Positions 22,526 to 31,425 are shown, counted from the first letter of the stretch. The stretch is 50,454 bases of DNA from CAIXDB01 sp038327915 (GCA_038327915.1 JBBQLO010000002.1:1-50454), one strand, 5' to 3'. Notes: generated by a model from the letters alone, not told the origin. Numbers and translations are program-made.

Positions 22526-23506
22526 TTATATACTTCCATATTTTAGAATGTTGCGTCTATGTTCGGCATATGTTTTAGCATAGTACATCATACCGTCTTG
22601 ACCAGAAAAAAAATAGAGATATAGGGTTTCAGTTGGAGCAACGGTGGCACGTATAGAATCAAGTCCCGGGTTACTAATGGGTGCGGGAGGCAAGCCAAGG
22701 TGAATATACGTATTATATGGTGAATTTATTTTTAGATCAGACTTTGTTAGCTCATACGTATTTTTACCATTTACGTATTTGAAAGATGAATCTACTTGCA
22801 ATGGCATACCGATTGACAAGCGTTTCCATAAAATTCCTGCGACTATTTTTCTACTTTTAGTGGTTGATGCTTCTCCTTCGACAATAGAAGCCATGACAAT
22901 AATATCTTTAAACGAATGAATCAAAGTATGTGACTGCGACGTCACAGCAGTTTTGGCATCAAAATTCGCTCGCATTAATGCAATCAATTCCTGTGAAGTT
23001 GTAATAGGCGACACAAAATATGTATCTGGAAAAAGATAGCCTTCATGTTTTTTTGCAAGAGTTAAAAAATCTTTCGCTGTTGAACTACTTAATCGAGTAG
23101 ATAGATAATCTCTGATTTGAAAAACATTCCATCCTTCCGGAATTGTTAGTTTGACTAGCGTCAAATGAAAACTGCCCCGAAGAAGTCTGTACGCCAACAC
23201 AGTTGCACTTTCTCTTTTATCTAAAAGATAATCCCCCGCAATAACTTTCTTTTCTCCGCCGAGAAAAATAATTGTACTCTGAAAAATAATTTTTGAACCA
23301 ATAACGTGTTTATTATACAAATCGGATGTTATTTGAGTAACGGATTTTCCTGGTAAAATGGTGACAATAGAACCAATTGGAAACGATTTTGGTGTATGAA
23401 TAAAATAAGCAAGACTAAAAAATAAGATAAAAATAATTACTATTATCCATACTTGTGTTCTGGAAATTTTTTTTAATAAGGACACGATGACTTCGCTGTA
23501 TAACAT
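22526..23506 (-). CDS. mltG: endolytic murein transglycosylase MltG (copy 1)
   Basis: A 326-residue YceG/MltG protein anchored by one transmembrane helix (about residues 18-36), with a LysM-like region (IPEGWNVFQIRDYLSTRL) and the catalytic domain. FPDTYFV, ASIVEGEASTTKS (the second Glu corresponds to E. coli Glu218), GILWKRLSIGMPLQVDSS, SPYNTYIHLGLPPAPISNPG and YAKTYAEHRRN are all present. It cuts nascent glycan strands and helps set their length. A second copy lies at 37784. The exact start is uncertain; a GTG at residue 8 is possible. Confidence 0.93.
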   Translation of the reverse strand: MLYSEVIVSLLKKISRTQVWIIVIIFILFFSLAYFIHTPKSFPIGSIVTILPGKSVTQITSDLYNKHVIGSKIIFQSTIIFLGGEKKVIAGDYLLDKRESATVLAYRLLRGSFHLTLVKLTIPEGWNVFQIRDYLSTRLSSSTAKDFLTLAKKHEGYLFPDTYFVSPITTSQELIALMRANFDAKTAVTSQSHTLIHSFKDIIVMASIVEGEASTTKSRKIVAGILWKRLSIGMPLQVDSSFKYVNGKNTYELTKSDLKINSPYNTYIHLGLPPAPISNPGLDSIRATVAPTETLYLYFFSGQDGMMYYAKTYAEHRRNILKYGSI

Positions 23507-23526
23507 GTAAAAAAGTAATTGAATTC

Positions 23527-24765
23527 TTACTGAGGTAAATTTGACGGTGCCTCGGCCTTTTTTGAAGCAATACGAACAAAAGTCGGCGTACCAGCAACTC
23601 CTCCAGGAAAATGGTATATAGTTGCTAGCTCCTCCGTGTTTAAAATAAAATATGGACGCTTGAATTCGTTGTAAAAATATGCCCTTCGTTTATATGCGTC
23701 GAGCATACGCTGTTTTTCAAAATCAACACCCTTTATTTTTATAAACTGCCAGGGATATTTAACTCGAGCGCCCGTTGCTCTGTCGGGTTTAAATCCATTG
23801 AGAGTGTTGGAATTAAAATGCGTTAATCCCCCAATAAGTCCACCAATGTAGTTAGCGTCAAAAATATCTTTTGGAGCAGTAAATATGACTCGCATGCCCA
23901 CGTCAAAGCCAGGCTTTGAAACACTTCTCTCAAGGGCACTGATTATTTCTTTTTCTCCATCAGTTGGAAGTCGTCCTTTTATTGTTTTACCGTCCTCTTC
24001 TTTATCTTTTATTTCATCAAATATTTTTTTTATTTCTACTTTGGCACCTTTTTCCCATCTAAGATCGACCATTTTACCAGTTTTTGGATCTTTATCTTCT
24101 GCTTTGTGAGCCCTTAAAACGATCTGGATCCACGCCTGCTGGCCTTTTTTAAGCGAACCAAGAAATTCAATAAGTGGGGTTATGGGATCGACCTTATACT
24201 CTTCTTTAGGATCCTTATCCATCCCATAGTCAATGTATGTTCTAATGGGATATGAATCTGGCTTATTTAATTTAAACTCAGTTCCCCACAAGCCAACTGT
24301 TGCTGGGTCATAGGACACAGGAAGGGTGTAGTCTGAAACCTCGTAGACTTCAATTCCTGGAAATTGCGAATACAAATTAGACTCTAAAAGATTGCGGTAA
24401 CCTTTACGAGACCAAATAAAAAAATGAACACCACCGTCAATAGAAACAATTTCAAGTGAAAACGATGGTCTCACTTGTCCTTTCCAATATTTGTCGTACC
24501 AGGTAGCTTCTCCACCTGTTTGATAAAGGTTGTTTAAAAACAACTCCATGGCACGCGGAGATTTAAACATATCTCGGGGCACTTTTATTTCTAGAAGCAA
24601 GTAGCTTTGAGCTGTAAAAAATTTTGCTCGCTTATATGCAATCCACAATTCAGAAAGAATGAAAACAAGGATGCCGGGTACCCACACAAATGACGTATAG
24701 TAAAGAAATTTAAGAGTTAATTGAACACTCGAATTATGAAAAAATTGAATATATGGTTCAAACAT
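23527..24765 (-). CDS. membrane-anchored CPR-type protein (DUF8128-like)
   Basis: A 412-residue protein with one N-terminal transmembrane segment (about residues 14-37) and a large soluble domain. Recognisable runs are YLLLEIKVPRDMFKSPRAME, YQTGGEATWYDKYWKGQVRP, FSLEIVSIDGGVHFFIWSRK and FPGIEVYEVSDYT. These resemble a domain found at the N-terminus of large VirD4/HerA-like ATPases in CPR genomes (DUF8128). Here no ATPase part follows. The segment KDPKEEYKVDPITPLIEFLG and the term QIVLRAHK also fit that family. ATG 24765 is set by TATACT six bases upstream. The family name is from memory and moderate in certainty. Confidence 0.7.
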   Translation of the reverse strand: MFEPYIQFFHNSSVQLTLKFLYYTSFVWVPGILVFILSELWIAYKRAKFFTAQSYLLLEIKVPRDMFKSPRAMELFLNNLYQTGGEATWYDKYWKGQVRPSFSLEIVSIDGGVHFFIWSRKGYRNLLESNLYSQFPGIEVYEVSDYTLPVSYDPATVGLWGTEFKLNKPDSYPIRTYIDYGMDKDPKEEYKVDPITPLIEFLGSLKKGQQAWIQIVLRAHKAEDKDPKTGKMVDLRWEKGAKVEIKKIFDEIKDKEEDGKTIKGRLPTDGEKEIISALERSVSKPGFDVGMRVIFTAPKDIFDANYIGGLIGGLTHFNSNTLNGFKPDRATGARVKYPWQFIKIKGVDFEKQRMLDAYKRRAYFYNEFKRPYFILNTEELATIYHFPGGVAGTPTFVRIASKKAEAPSNLPQ

Positions 24766-24777
24766 GTGTATAGTATA
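24766..24777 (-). promoter_or_regulatory. -10 element six bases before ATG
   Basis: On the minus strand: TATACT (24772-24777), ATACAC, then ATG 24765. It lies directly after the terminator of the upstream gene, so it must start its own transcript. Confidence 0.65.
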
Positions 24778-24790
24778 TCGAAATCCACAT

Positions 24791-24820
24791 AAAAAAACCA
24801 CCGAGACTGGTGGCTTTTTT
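24791..24820 (-). terminator. Rho-independent terminator
   Basis: CCACC (24798-24802) and GGTGG (24809-24813), flanked by runs of seven A and six T, form a hairpin working in both directions. It ends the sigma-like gene at 24823. Confidence 0.8.
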
Positions 24821-24822
24821 GT

Positions 24823-25878
24823 CTATGCAATTGAGTACTTCCCATCCTTCATTTTTTTAAATAATTTTGGGTTCTGAAGGTTTACCATAATGGTATTTTC
24901 CTTAACGTATCTTTCTTTGAGTACTTTTTTAACAATGTCTTCTTTAGTCATTGGACCGTTTTTTTCTATCACTCCACGAATAACGTCTTTAACAACACCA
25001 GACATATATCCCCACTCTTTTAAGGCATACAATCCACGACCGACGAGCACAAAACGTGAATCTTTAATGAGTTCATTGTGAGTAGTTGCAACATGGGCTT
25101 TTTTCTTAAATAATTCAGTTATGAGTTTTGCAACTTCACGAAAATGAATTGGTGAACCGTGTCGGCGAATGACGAGGAATGCATAATCTCGCATGCCTTT
25201 TGCTTTAATATTGGAAGATCCACTTTTACCCCATTCTCCGAGTGGATTTTTATCTATTAACTTAGACAGCGCAAGCCATCTTTTCGCTATTTCTTCATTT
25301 TTGTATTTATCCGACACATCTTTGACTTGTTCGAGGAAGCGAGCAACCATATCTGGTTCAAAAAGAATTTCATCATCTGAAAGTGTATTATAAAGGTTCC
25401 GAAGAGAAACATCGATTTTCTTTGCAATCTCCTTGTCTACATGCCAACGATGTTTGAGTGAATCGTCTTCACGTTCCTTTGTAAAGTCTTCACCAACAAC
25501 AAGAAGAAAATGGGCGTGGTTTTGAGTGCTTTTATCTTTGGAGAAATGTGAGAGAAGATTTTCTTCAGATACCACAACTCCGAGGTTTGTTATTACTTCT
25601 TTCATTTCATCAAATACAACTTTTTCCTTGGCGTATTCCTTTGACTTACGAATATTTATTATAGAGTAATTCTCTATTTGGCGAACACGCTCACGAGTAA
25701 TTTTGTATTTTTTACCGATTGCCTCAAGTGTCATGCGTTTGGTTTCTTTGCCGAGTCCAAATCGGCCCGAAAGAACATCTTGAGCCCGAGGGGAAAGTAC
25801 GGACAAAAGGCGTTTTGTAACTTGTTTTGGTTTAAATGTAATGGTTGTTTTGTCAGTCATATTGTTTATTTGTATCAT
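24823..25878 (-). CDS. sigma-70 region 4-like protein with HARE-HTH domain
   Basis: A 351-residue transcription protein. Residues 22-75 match sigma-70 region 4 (LSPRAQDVLSGRFGLG, MTLEAIGKKYKITRERVRQIE), which contacts the -35 element. Residues about 230-300 resemble a HARE-HTH domain of the type in the RNA polymerase delta subunit (GSPIHFREVAKLITELF, FVLVGRGLYALKEWG). A third winged-helix-like unit closes the protein (MTKEDIVKKVLKERYVKENT). No sigma region 2 is present, so it cannot melt a promoter alone and may act as a co-regulator. The start could also be the ATG at 25860. Confidence 0.85.
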   Translation of the reverse strand: MIQINNMTDKTTITFKPKQVTKRLLSVLSPRAQDVLSGRFGLGKETKRMTLEAIGKKYKITRERVRQIENYSIINIRKSKEYAKEKVVFDEMKEVITNLGVVVSEENLLSHFSKDKSTQNHAHFLLVVGEDFTKEREDDSLKHRWHVDKEIAKKIDVSLRNLYNTLSDDEILFEPDMVARFLEQVKDVSDKYKNEEIAKRWLALSKLIDKNPLGEWGKSGSSNIKAKGMRDYAFLVIRRHGSPIHFREVAKLITELFKKKAHVATTHNELIKDSRFVLVGRGLYALKEWGYMSGVVKDVIRGVIEKNGPMTKEDIVKKVLKERYVKENTIMVNLQNPKLFKKMKDGKYSIA

Positions 25879-25940
25879 TGTTAGTTATATAAGTCAAATG
25901 CGTGTCAAGTCTCACAAAAAAACACACTGAGGTAAACACT

Positions 25941-28595
25941 CTACACAACAAAATTCACAAGCCTGAGAGGAACATACACCACTTTTTTAATCTCATTACC
26001 CAACAACCACTTATCCACAGCTGGCAATGCTTGTGCTACTGTTACGATTTCAGATTCCACAGTATCCAAAGCAACAATTATTTCACCTCTTACTTTACCA
26101 TTAACTTGTACTACAATTTTTACTTGACTTTCTTTCATTTTTTCAGCATCGACTTTTGGCCATGTCTCGGATACGATGAGTGTCTTGTGGCCCAGTGCAT
26201 GCCAGATTTCTTCAGCAACATGGGGAGCAAAAGGTGTTAGGATTTTAAGGAACATTTCAAAGTCTTTTTGTGCAGTCGCATCTGACTTTTCCATTTCATT
26301 GACTAAAATCATCATTGCCGAAATAGCAGTATTGAAAGCAAAATGTTCTATATCATCACTTACTTTTTGAATGGTTTTATGAATAAGAGTCTCGAGCCTT
26401 GTGTCAAAAGTGCTGTCAAAGGGCACCTTTGACACTTTCATAGCTAACCTCCACACCTTCTCTACAAACCGCCTTGAGCCTATTATATTTTCAGTACTCC
26501 ATGGTAAAGAAGCCTCAAAGGGGCCCATAAACATTTCGTACACACGCAAAGTATCTGCGCCATAGGTCATGACTATGTCATCAGGGTTGACTACATTGCC
26601 CCAACGCTTGCTCATTTTTCTATTATCTCCTCCCAATATCAATCCTTGATTTCTTAATGATTTAAAAGGTTCATCAGTCGGCACGAGACCGAGGTCAAAC
26701 AAAAACTTATGCCAAAATCGTGCATACAGCAAGTGCCCTGTCGCATGTTCAGCCCCACCGACATACATATCTACATCTTGCCAATAATCAATTTTTTTTC
26801 TATCTGCAAAAACTTTTTTATTTTTCGGATCCATGTAACGTAGAAAATACCACGAAGAGCCAGCCCAGCCTGGCATGGTGTTTGTCTCGTATCCTTTTTT
26901 AACCCATGCCGTCACCTTAGCCAATGGCCCCTGTCCCATACCCGTTGGTTCATATGAAATAACTTTTGGTAGTTTCAAGGGCAATGTACTTTCTGGCACT
27001 TCATGGATAACCCCTTCAGTATCACGAAAAAGCGGTATAGGCTCGCCCCAATACCTTTGACGTGCAAATATAGCATCACGCATTTTGTATTTTGTAACCA
27101 TTTTCCCTCCGACGAACTCTGTAATGGCTTTCTTGGCAGTTTCCGAATCCATACCGTCAAATTTTCCAGAATTAATAAGTGTTGAATATCCAATAAAAAG
27201 TTCTTCTTCACTCGTTAATACTTTTCGTACCGGTAATCCATACTTTTTTGCAAATTCAAAGTCGCGCTCGTCGTGAGCAGGTACAGCCATAACAGCACCA
27301 GTTCCATAAGAAGCTAGCACATAGTCTGCAACCCAGACCGGCACTTCTTCCCCATTCGCTGGATTTACAGCTTTGACTCCTTTTAGCTCAACTCCTGTTT
27401 TTTGCTTTGCGTCATCAAAGCCTTTGACAGAGCCCGGTGCGTCTAATATTTTTTCTATATATTTTTTTACTTCTTCCCAATTTTCAATTTTGATTTCTAA
27501 TTTTTGGTCTTTGATCTTAGATAAAAGAGCATGCTCCGGCGAAATTACAAGATACGTCACACCGAACAACGTATCGGGACGGGTAGTAAATACTCTAATT
27601 TTTTCTGCCTCCTCTTTCCCAGCTACTATCTGCTTTCTACTATCTACTATATTAAATCCAATCTCCGCTCCCAAAGAGCGACCAATCCAATTTCTCTCAA
27701 TCTCCTTTATATGTTCCGGCCAATCTATTTTCTCTAATCCCAAAAGAAGTTTTTCTGCATATACCGTAATGCGCAGAAACCACTGTCGCATCGATCTCTT
27801 CTCTACAGGAAATCCACCGCGTTCAGAGACTGGTTTGCCGTCTTTGTCATCTACAACTTCGTCATTGGCGAGTACAGTGCCAAGCTCTGGGCACCAGTTG
27901 ACCTCAGCATATCCCTCATATGCCAAACGGTATTTCATGAGCTCACTTTGCTTTTCTAATTCACTTTTTGAATTCCAGTTTCCTTCTTCTTTATCTTTTC
28001 CATCTGTTTTTTCATTTGCAAATTTTTTGATGAGGGTTTCAATGGGTTCAGCTTTGTCTGTCTCCAAATTGTACCAAGAGTTATAAAGCTTTAGAAAAAT
28101 CCACTGAGTCCATTTGTAGAATTTAGGATCAGTCGTATTTACTTTCCTTTCCCAATCATACGAGAGGCCTATTATTGATAGTTGCTTTTCAAATGTTTTG
28201 ATATTTTCGGCTACAGCTTTGGCTGGAGAAATTTTGTGTTGTATAGCGTATTGTTCAGCCGGCAAACCAAATGCGTCGTAGCCCATTGGGTGAAGAACAT
28301 TAAACCCCTGCATGTGCTTCATGCGAGCATACACATCAGAACCAATGTAACCTTTTGGATGACCAACATGAAGTCCTGTGCCAGAGGGATACGGAAACAT
28401 ATCGAGTACGTATTGCTTCGGCTTTTTACTTGTATCGTCTGCCTTATATGCTTTCTTTTTACTCCATTCCTTTTGCCACTTCTTCTCGATTTTTACATGG
28501 TCATATTCTTTCTGCTTTCCTGTCGTAGCTCGAGACTTACGAGGAACAGAGGAAGGTCTTCTCTTTTCAATTTTGGAGTGATCGTTGTCTTTCAT
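25941..28595 (-). CDS. leuS: leucyl-tRNA synthetase
   Basis: An 884-residue class I aminoacyl-tRNA synthetase charging tRNA-Leu. The HIGH-type motif is FPYPSGTGLHVGHPKGY near residue 68. The editing domain contains FTTRPDTLFGVTYLV and YGTGAVMAVPAHDERDF. The KMSKS loop reads KMSKRWGNVVNPDDIV. The anticodon-binding domain and a C-terminal tail with VQVNGKVRG complete it. A basic, disordered-looking extension of about 33 residues precedes the core. A truncated NUDIX gene ends 23 bases upstream. Confidence 0.96.
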   Translation of the reverse strand: MKDNDHSKIEKRRPSSVPRKSRATTGKQKEYDHVKIEKKWQKEWSKKKAYKADDTSKKPKQYVLDMFPYPSGTGLHVGHPKGYIGSDVYARMKHMQGFNVLHPMGYDAFGLPAEQYAIQHKISPAKAVAENIKTFEKQLSIIGLSYDWERKVNTTDPKFYKWTQWIFLKLYNSWYNLETDKAEPIETLIKKFANEKTDGKDKEEGNWNSKSELEKQSELMKYRLAYEGYAEVNWCPELGTVLANDEVVDDKDGKPVSERGGFPVEKRSMRQWFLRITVYAEKLLLGLEKIDWPEHIKEIERNWIGRSLGAEIGFNIVDSRKQIVAGKEEAEKIRVFTTRPDTLFGVTYLVISPEHALLSKIKDQKLEIKIENWEEVKKYIEKILDAPGSVKGFDDAKQKTGVELKGVKAVNPANGEEVPVWVADYVLASYGTGAVMAVPAHDERDFEFAKKYGLPVRKVLTSEEELFIGYSTLINSGKFDGMDSETAKKAITEFVGGKMVTKYKMRDAIFARQRYWGEPIPLFRDTEGVIHEVPESTLPLKLPKVISYEPTGMGQGPLAKVTAWVKKGYETNTMPGWAGSSWYFLRYMDPKNKKVFADRKKIDYWQDVDMYVGGAEHATGHLLYARFWHKFLFDLGLVPTDEPFKSLRNQGLILGGDNRKMSKRWGNVVNPDDIVMTYGADTLRVYEMFMGPFEASLPWSTENIIGSRRFVEKVWRLAMKVSKVPFDSTFDTRLETLIHKTIQKVSDDIEHFAFNTAISAMMILVNEMEKSDATAQKDFEMFLKILTPFAPHVAEEIWHALGHKTLIVSETWPKVDAEKMKESQVKIVVQVNGKVRGEIIVALDTVESEIVTVAQALPAVDKWLLGNEIKKVVYVPLRLVNFVV

Positions 28596-28618
28596 AATTC
28601 AATCATAGTAACGCAAAA

Positions 28619-28855
28619 TTAAGATCTCTTCCACTCCGTTTTCACTCCTTTCCTTTTGTTATCTGCCATGACAAGCTCGTCGTAGATGCCGTCAATGAGC
28701 TCATATCCTTTTGCTTCTTCGAGAGTCACCCATTCGAAAGCGCCTGTTTCTTCTATCTGCAAAGTCACACCGCCGAATTCATACTCGGCAATGCATGAGA
28801 TAACGAGGGAAGGATTTGCATCGGCATGTATTGTCGCGAGGCTCGTGATGGTGAG
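28619..28855 (-). pseudogene. NUDIX hydrolase, C-terminal fragment
   Basis: A minus-strand frame of about 79 codons reads LTITSLATIHADANPSLVIS, GAFEWVTLEEAKGYELIDG and IYDELVMADNKRKGVKTEW before TAA at 28619. This is the C-terminal half of a NUDIX pyrophosphohydrolase, the part after the Nudix box. No start codon or Nudix box precedes it; the frame opens inside the hairpin repeat at 28854-28876, after stops at about 28880. The 5' half has been lost or replaced at that repeat, so the enzyme should be inactive. Confidence 0.7.
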
Positions 28856-28876
28856 CCCTAGGCAACGCCTAGGGCT
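28854..28876. repeat. AGCCCTAGGC hairpin repeat, copy 1
   Basis: A perfect 10-bp stem AGCCCTAGGC / AAC / GCCTAGGGCT, at the breakpoint of the NUDIX fragment. A near-identical hairpin lies at 29889-29907 in opposite orientation, with the pilin segment between them. Confidence 0.7.
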
Positions 28877-28949
28877 AGATTATCATTCTGTATGTTTGAT
28901 TGGTGACTTCATCTTTTTTTAAGTAAATTTCTCAAATTTAAGAAATTTA

Positions 28950-29507
28950 CTATCTTACGATTAACATGCACCAATAGTTGCCACCATTTCCACCACCGGC
29001 TCCCCAATTTCCCAATACGCCACCATTACAACTTTGCGAGGTTGGATTAGGGTTTTCTATTCCCCAATGCAAAGTTGCGTACGTACCATTTACGTCGACG
29101 TCAATTCTGTACATATAGGCATCGCCGTAACGAGAAGTATTGTTGAGAGGATCATTGGGAAGTTTAGATATGTATTTTGAAGATAGGGAATTATCGAGTG
29201 CAGTACTGCCGTGATATTGACCGGCCCAACAGGTTCCCGCATCTCCGCGACCTAAACAACACCAGCCGTTTAAACAACCCGCTGTAGTAGGAAAATTAGC
29301 ATTATTATCATCAATATATTGTTGTATAACATTGACTAGTTGTCTCACATCAGCTTGTCGTCGCACATCACGAGCTTTAACACGGGCAGTATTGAGTGAA
29401 GCCAAAACGACACTTGATAAGAGGCCAATAATGGCAATAACAACCAGAAGTTCAATTAAAGTAAAACCTTTTGTTTGATGAGAATAATACTGATTAAAAT
29501 AAATCAT
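28950..29507 (-). CDS. type IV pilin-like protein
   Basis: A 185-residue prepilin. Starting at ATG 29507, a 14-residue leader ends in QTKG, followed by FTLIELLVVIAIIGLLSSVV, the class III signal cut by prepilin peptidase after Gly. The alpha helix continues through ARVKARDVRRQADVRQLVNV. The C-terminal domain is rich in Cys and Gly (GCLNGWCCLGRGDAGTCW, near the middle, and a Gly-rich end) and probably forms disulfide loops. It resembles GspG/PilA-type pseudopilins of CPR bacteria. No assembly ATPase or prepilin peptidase is in the window. Confidence 0.88.
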   Translation of the reverse strand: MIYFNQYYSHQTKGFTLIELLVVIAIIGLLSSVVLASLNTARVKARDVRRQADVRQLVNVIQQYIDDNNANFPTTAGCLNGWCCLGRGDAGTCWAGQYHGSTALDNSLSSKYISKLPNDPLNNTSRYGDAYMYRIDVDVNGTYATLHWGIENPNPTSQSCNGGVLGNWGAGGGNGGNYWCMLIVR

Positions 29508-29529
29508 GGGGAGTGTTGCAAAAGTGTAA

Positions 29530-29807
29530 TTATTTACCTGGTACATTATTAAAACCGGTTGGATTGAATTTTTTTGATGATCCACTACCCCAACCAAAAA
29601 ACAAAAACAGCGAAACAATAGTTACTACTACCGCAAATCCCAACAGCACATAACTTGCTTTTTTTCATCCCCCACAAATCCCCCAGAATACTTAATAACC
29701 CCCTGAATCATTTTTGAATTGTCAGAGTTAAAAAATCGGGTAGGATGTTGAAATTCTTCATTCTCAAATATTATATGCGATGGTTCATTATTTGTCCACG
29801 GTGTCCA
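29530..29807 (-). pseudogene. frameshifted small membrane protein upstream of pilin
   Basis: Two overlapping minus-strand frames join into one plausible protein. The first reads TPWTNNEPSHIIFENEEFQ, HPTRFFNSDNSKMIQGVIKY and SGGFVGDEKK. The second, after a one-base shift in the seven-T run at 29659-29665, reads YVLLGFAVVVTIVSLFLFF and ends SSKKFNPTGFNNVPGK at TAA 29530. The result is a soluble N-terminus and one transmembrane helix. No ATG, GTG or TTG opens the first part, so the 5' end is also damaged or mis-sequenced. It ends 22 bases before the pilin start, suggesting an operon. Confidence 0.5.
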
Positions 29808-29888
29808 TAAAAAATATTATGGACTTAGCTTTCTACAACTGTTTTTATTATACTACTATCACACCCCCCGCAGTTGAACATTGAATTC

Positions 29889-29907
29889 CCCTGGGCGTTG
29901 CCTAGGG
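29889..29907. repeat. AGCCCTAGGC-type hairpin repeat, copy 2
   Basis: CCCTGGGC / GTT / GCCTAGGG, one mismatch in the stem, opposite orientation to the copy at 28854-28876. It lies eight bases from the end of the DUF5671 gene and could double as its terminator. Confidence 0.6.
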
Positions 29908-29914
29908 TAATTCC

Positions 29915-30865
29915 CTACATTGGTAATTTTCCGCCAGGATATTGAGAGGTAGAAACTGATTCTGTAAAGCAGAAATACCCACCTTGGTGATTCCACACAG
30001 GATTACCATAATACGGCATCATCAGATGAGTTCCTGATGTGTCGTTTTTACTATCAGATGTCCTATTAAACGTTGCGCAAAGTTTATAAGTTTTATTGTA
30101 TGGCGTACTTGTGGATGTTGCTTGATATTCATACGGCTGACCAGTTTGTTGGTCTGTCGACAATCTAAAATATGGATCATTTTGAGCAAGATCATTCAAA
30201 CTTATTGGCAAGACACCTTTCGTCAAGTAGTAATTTTGTATCTGTGTACCGAGATTTTGTAAATCATTTACCTTTTGCACATCATATTTCATAAGCTGTT
30301 GCGTGCGTGGAGAGCCAAGAACTGCAAAGCCCCAGATGATAGACGAGAGAATAATAAAAACTGAAATACCAACCCAAACTTTTCTCGACAGAGGATTCAA
30401 CGTGTTCCTCAAATCAGAAATGTAGTATAAAAATATTGCAAGTGTTACAACGAAAATTGTGAGAACTTTAAGAAGAAAGCCCATGGTCAATTCCTGACCA
30501 TCTATGAAGTAGTAAAGCACGGTGACCAAATCCCCTGCTAAGGTAAGTCCTGCCACAAAAAGCGTAATGTAGGTAAGCCAACGACGTACTGCAATCTGTT
30601 TTCTTTCTGGTGATATTACATAATCTTTTTCCAAGACCCACAGGAAAAGAATATAAATTGGAAAGAAAATAATCAGTGTAGCTACAGAAAAGCTAATAGA
30701 CTGGCTTCCGTAATAATAATCATTGGTAATCTGAGGATGGGCAGTATTGATAACTGTAAACAGGAGGTTGATCAAACTGACCACGGTTGTATAGAAAGCG
30801 ACTATCGCTCCCAGATTCAAAAAGAAATCTTTAGCCGAAGTTTTCGGTTTTGATTGTAAGTCCAT
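29915..30865 (-). CDS. DUF5671-type membrane protein with pilin-like tail
   Basis: A 316-residue protein. Residues about 10-195 hold five transmembrane segments and match the DUF5671 pattern common in CPR genomes (SAKDFFLNLGAIVAFYTTVV, SLINLLFTVINTAHPQI). After the last helix (VWVGISVFIILSSIIWGF) comes a soluble part beginning RTQQLMKYDVQKVNDLQNLG and TQIQNYYLTKGVLPISLNDL, like the C-terminal half of a pseudopilin. It may hold or sense pilus-like structures. Function is unknown; the pilin and the frameshifted membrane gene are downstream on the same strand. Confidence 0.8.
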   Translation of the reverse strand: MDLQSKPKTSAKDFFLNLGAIVAFYTTVVSLINLLFTVINTAHPQITNDYYYGSQSISFSVATLIIFFPIYILFLWVLEKDYVISPERKQIAVRRWLTYITLFVAGLTLAGDLVTVLYYFIDGQELTMGFLLKVLTIFVVTLAIFLYYISDLRNTLNPLSRKVWVGISVFIILSSIIWGFAVLGSPRTQQLMKYDVQKVNDLQNLGTQIQNYYLTKGVLPISLNDLAQNDPYFRLSTDQQTGQPYEYQATSTSTPYNKTYKLCATFNRTSDSKNDTSGTHLMMPYYGNPVWNHQGGYFCFTESVSTSQYPGGKLPM

Positions 30866-30919
30866 TTTGATTTAATTAAGCTAATAAATCATATTAATGA
30901 TATACTTAATAGTAGAAAT

Positions 30920-31147
30920 ATGCTACCTCAAATTGACTGCATTTCTCCAGATTTTGTTCATAAATTAGAAGCTATTATGAACACAACACGTGGTTCATTG
31001 AGCATAACGGTCGAAGAATTTCTCTTGGAAGTTATGCTCAACACTGAAAACAAAAGTATAAGCAATATTGTCTGGAATATTTTCTGGAATTCCCCCAAAA
31101 AACTTTGCACAAGAACCATTGAAGGGATAAATGAATATAAACCTTGA
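30920..31147 (+). CDS. small hypothetical protein
   Basis: A 75-residue forward frame from ATG 30920, with TATACT 13 bases upstream. It has ITVEEFLLEVMLNTENKSIS and a basic tail; no family was recognised. A 95-residue frame on the opposite strand overlaps it but has no promoter sign. It ends in TGA before a gene-free stretch containing the second copy of the dispersed repeat. It may not be real. Confidence 0.35.
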   Translation: MLPQIDCISPDFVHKLEAIMNTTRGSLSITVEEFLLEVMLNTENKSISNIVWNIFWNSPKKLCTRTIEGINEYKP

Positions 31148-31175
31148 GATCACATCAAAAGATTTTTTTCTTTCA

Positions 31176-31214
31176 TATTTATTCGAGAAACACCCCGCCA
31201 GCTCTGCTGCGGGG
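31176..31214. repeat. dispersed 39-base hairpin repeat, copy 2
   Basis: This pairs with the copy at 8051-8089. CCCCGC (about 31193-31198) and GCGGGG (31209-31214) form the stem, with outer TTTATTC/GAATAAA arms extending it. It lies in the gene-free interval 31148-31425, where nothing else was recognised. Confidence 0.55.
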
Positions 31215-31425
31215 ATGAATAAAATTGTATCGGAGGTGATCGATTCTAATACGAATACATAAACCCTGGTTTGTGTCGCCAAATACCTCGATTGCTCAGG
31301 ATCGGGAACGGACGGAGCGACTGCTTTTATTGTTTCAAATGTATTTTCTTTTCTATATATTTAAACACAAGCATACCGAGACATTTTTATATAACAAGTT
31401 ATCCATAATCCTGTTTCAAATCGAT

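Noticed and set aside
30995..31282. 95-codon minus-strand frame opposite 30920-31147
   Set aside because: No promoter, ribosome site or recognisable motif, and it crosses the dispersed repeat.
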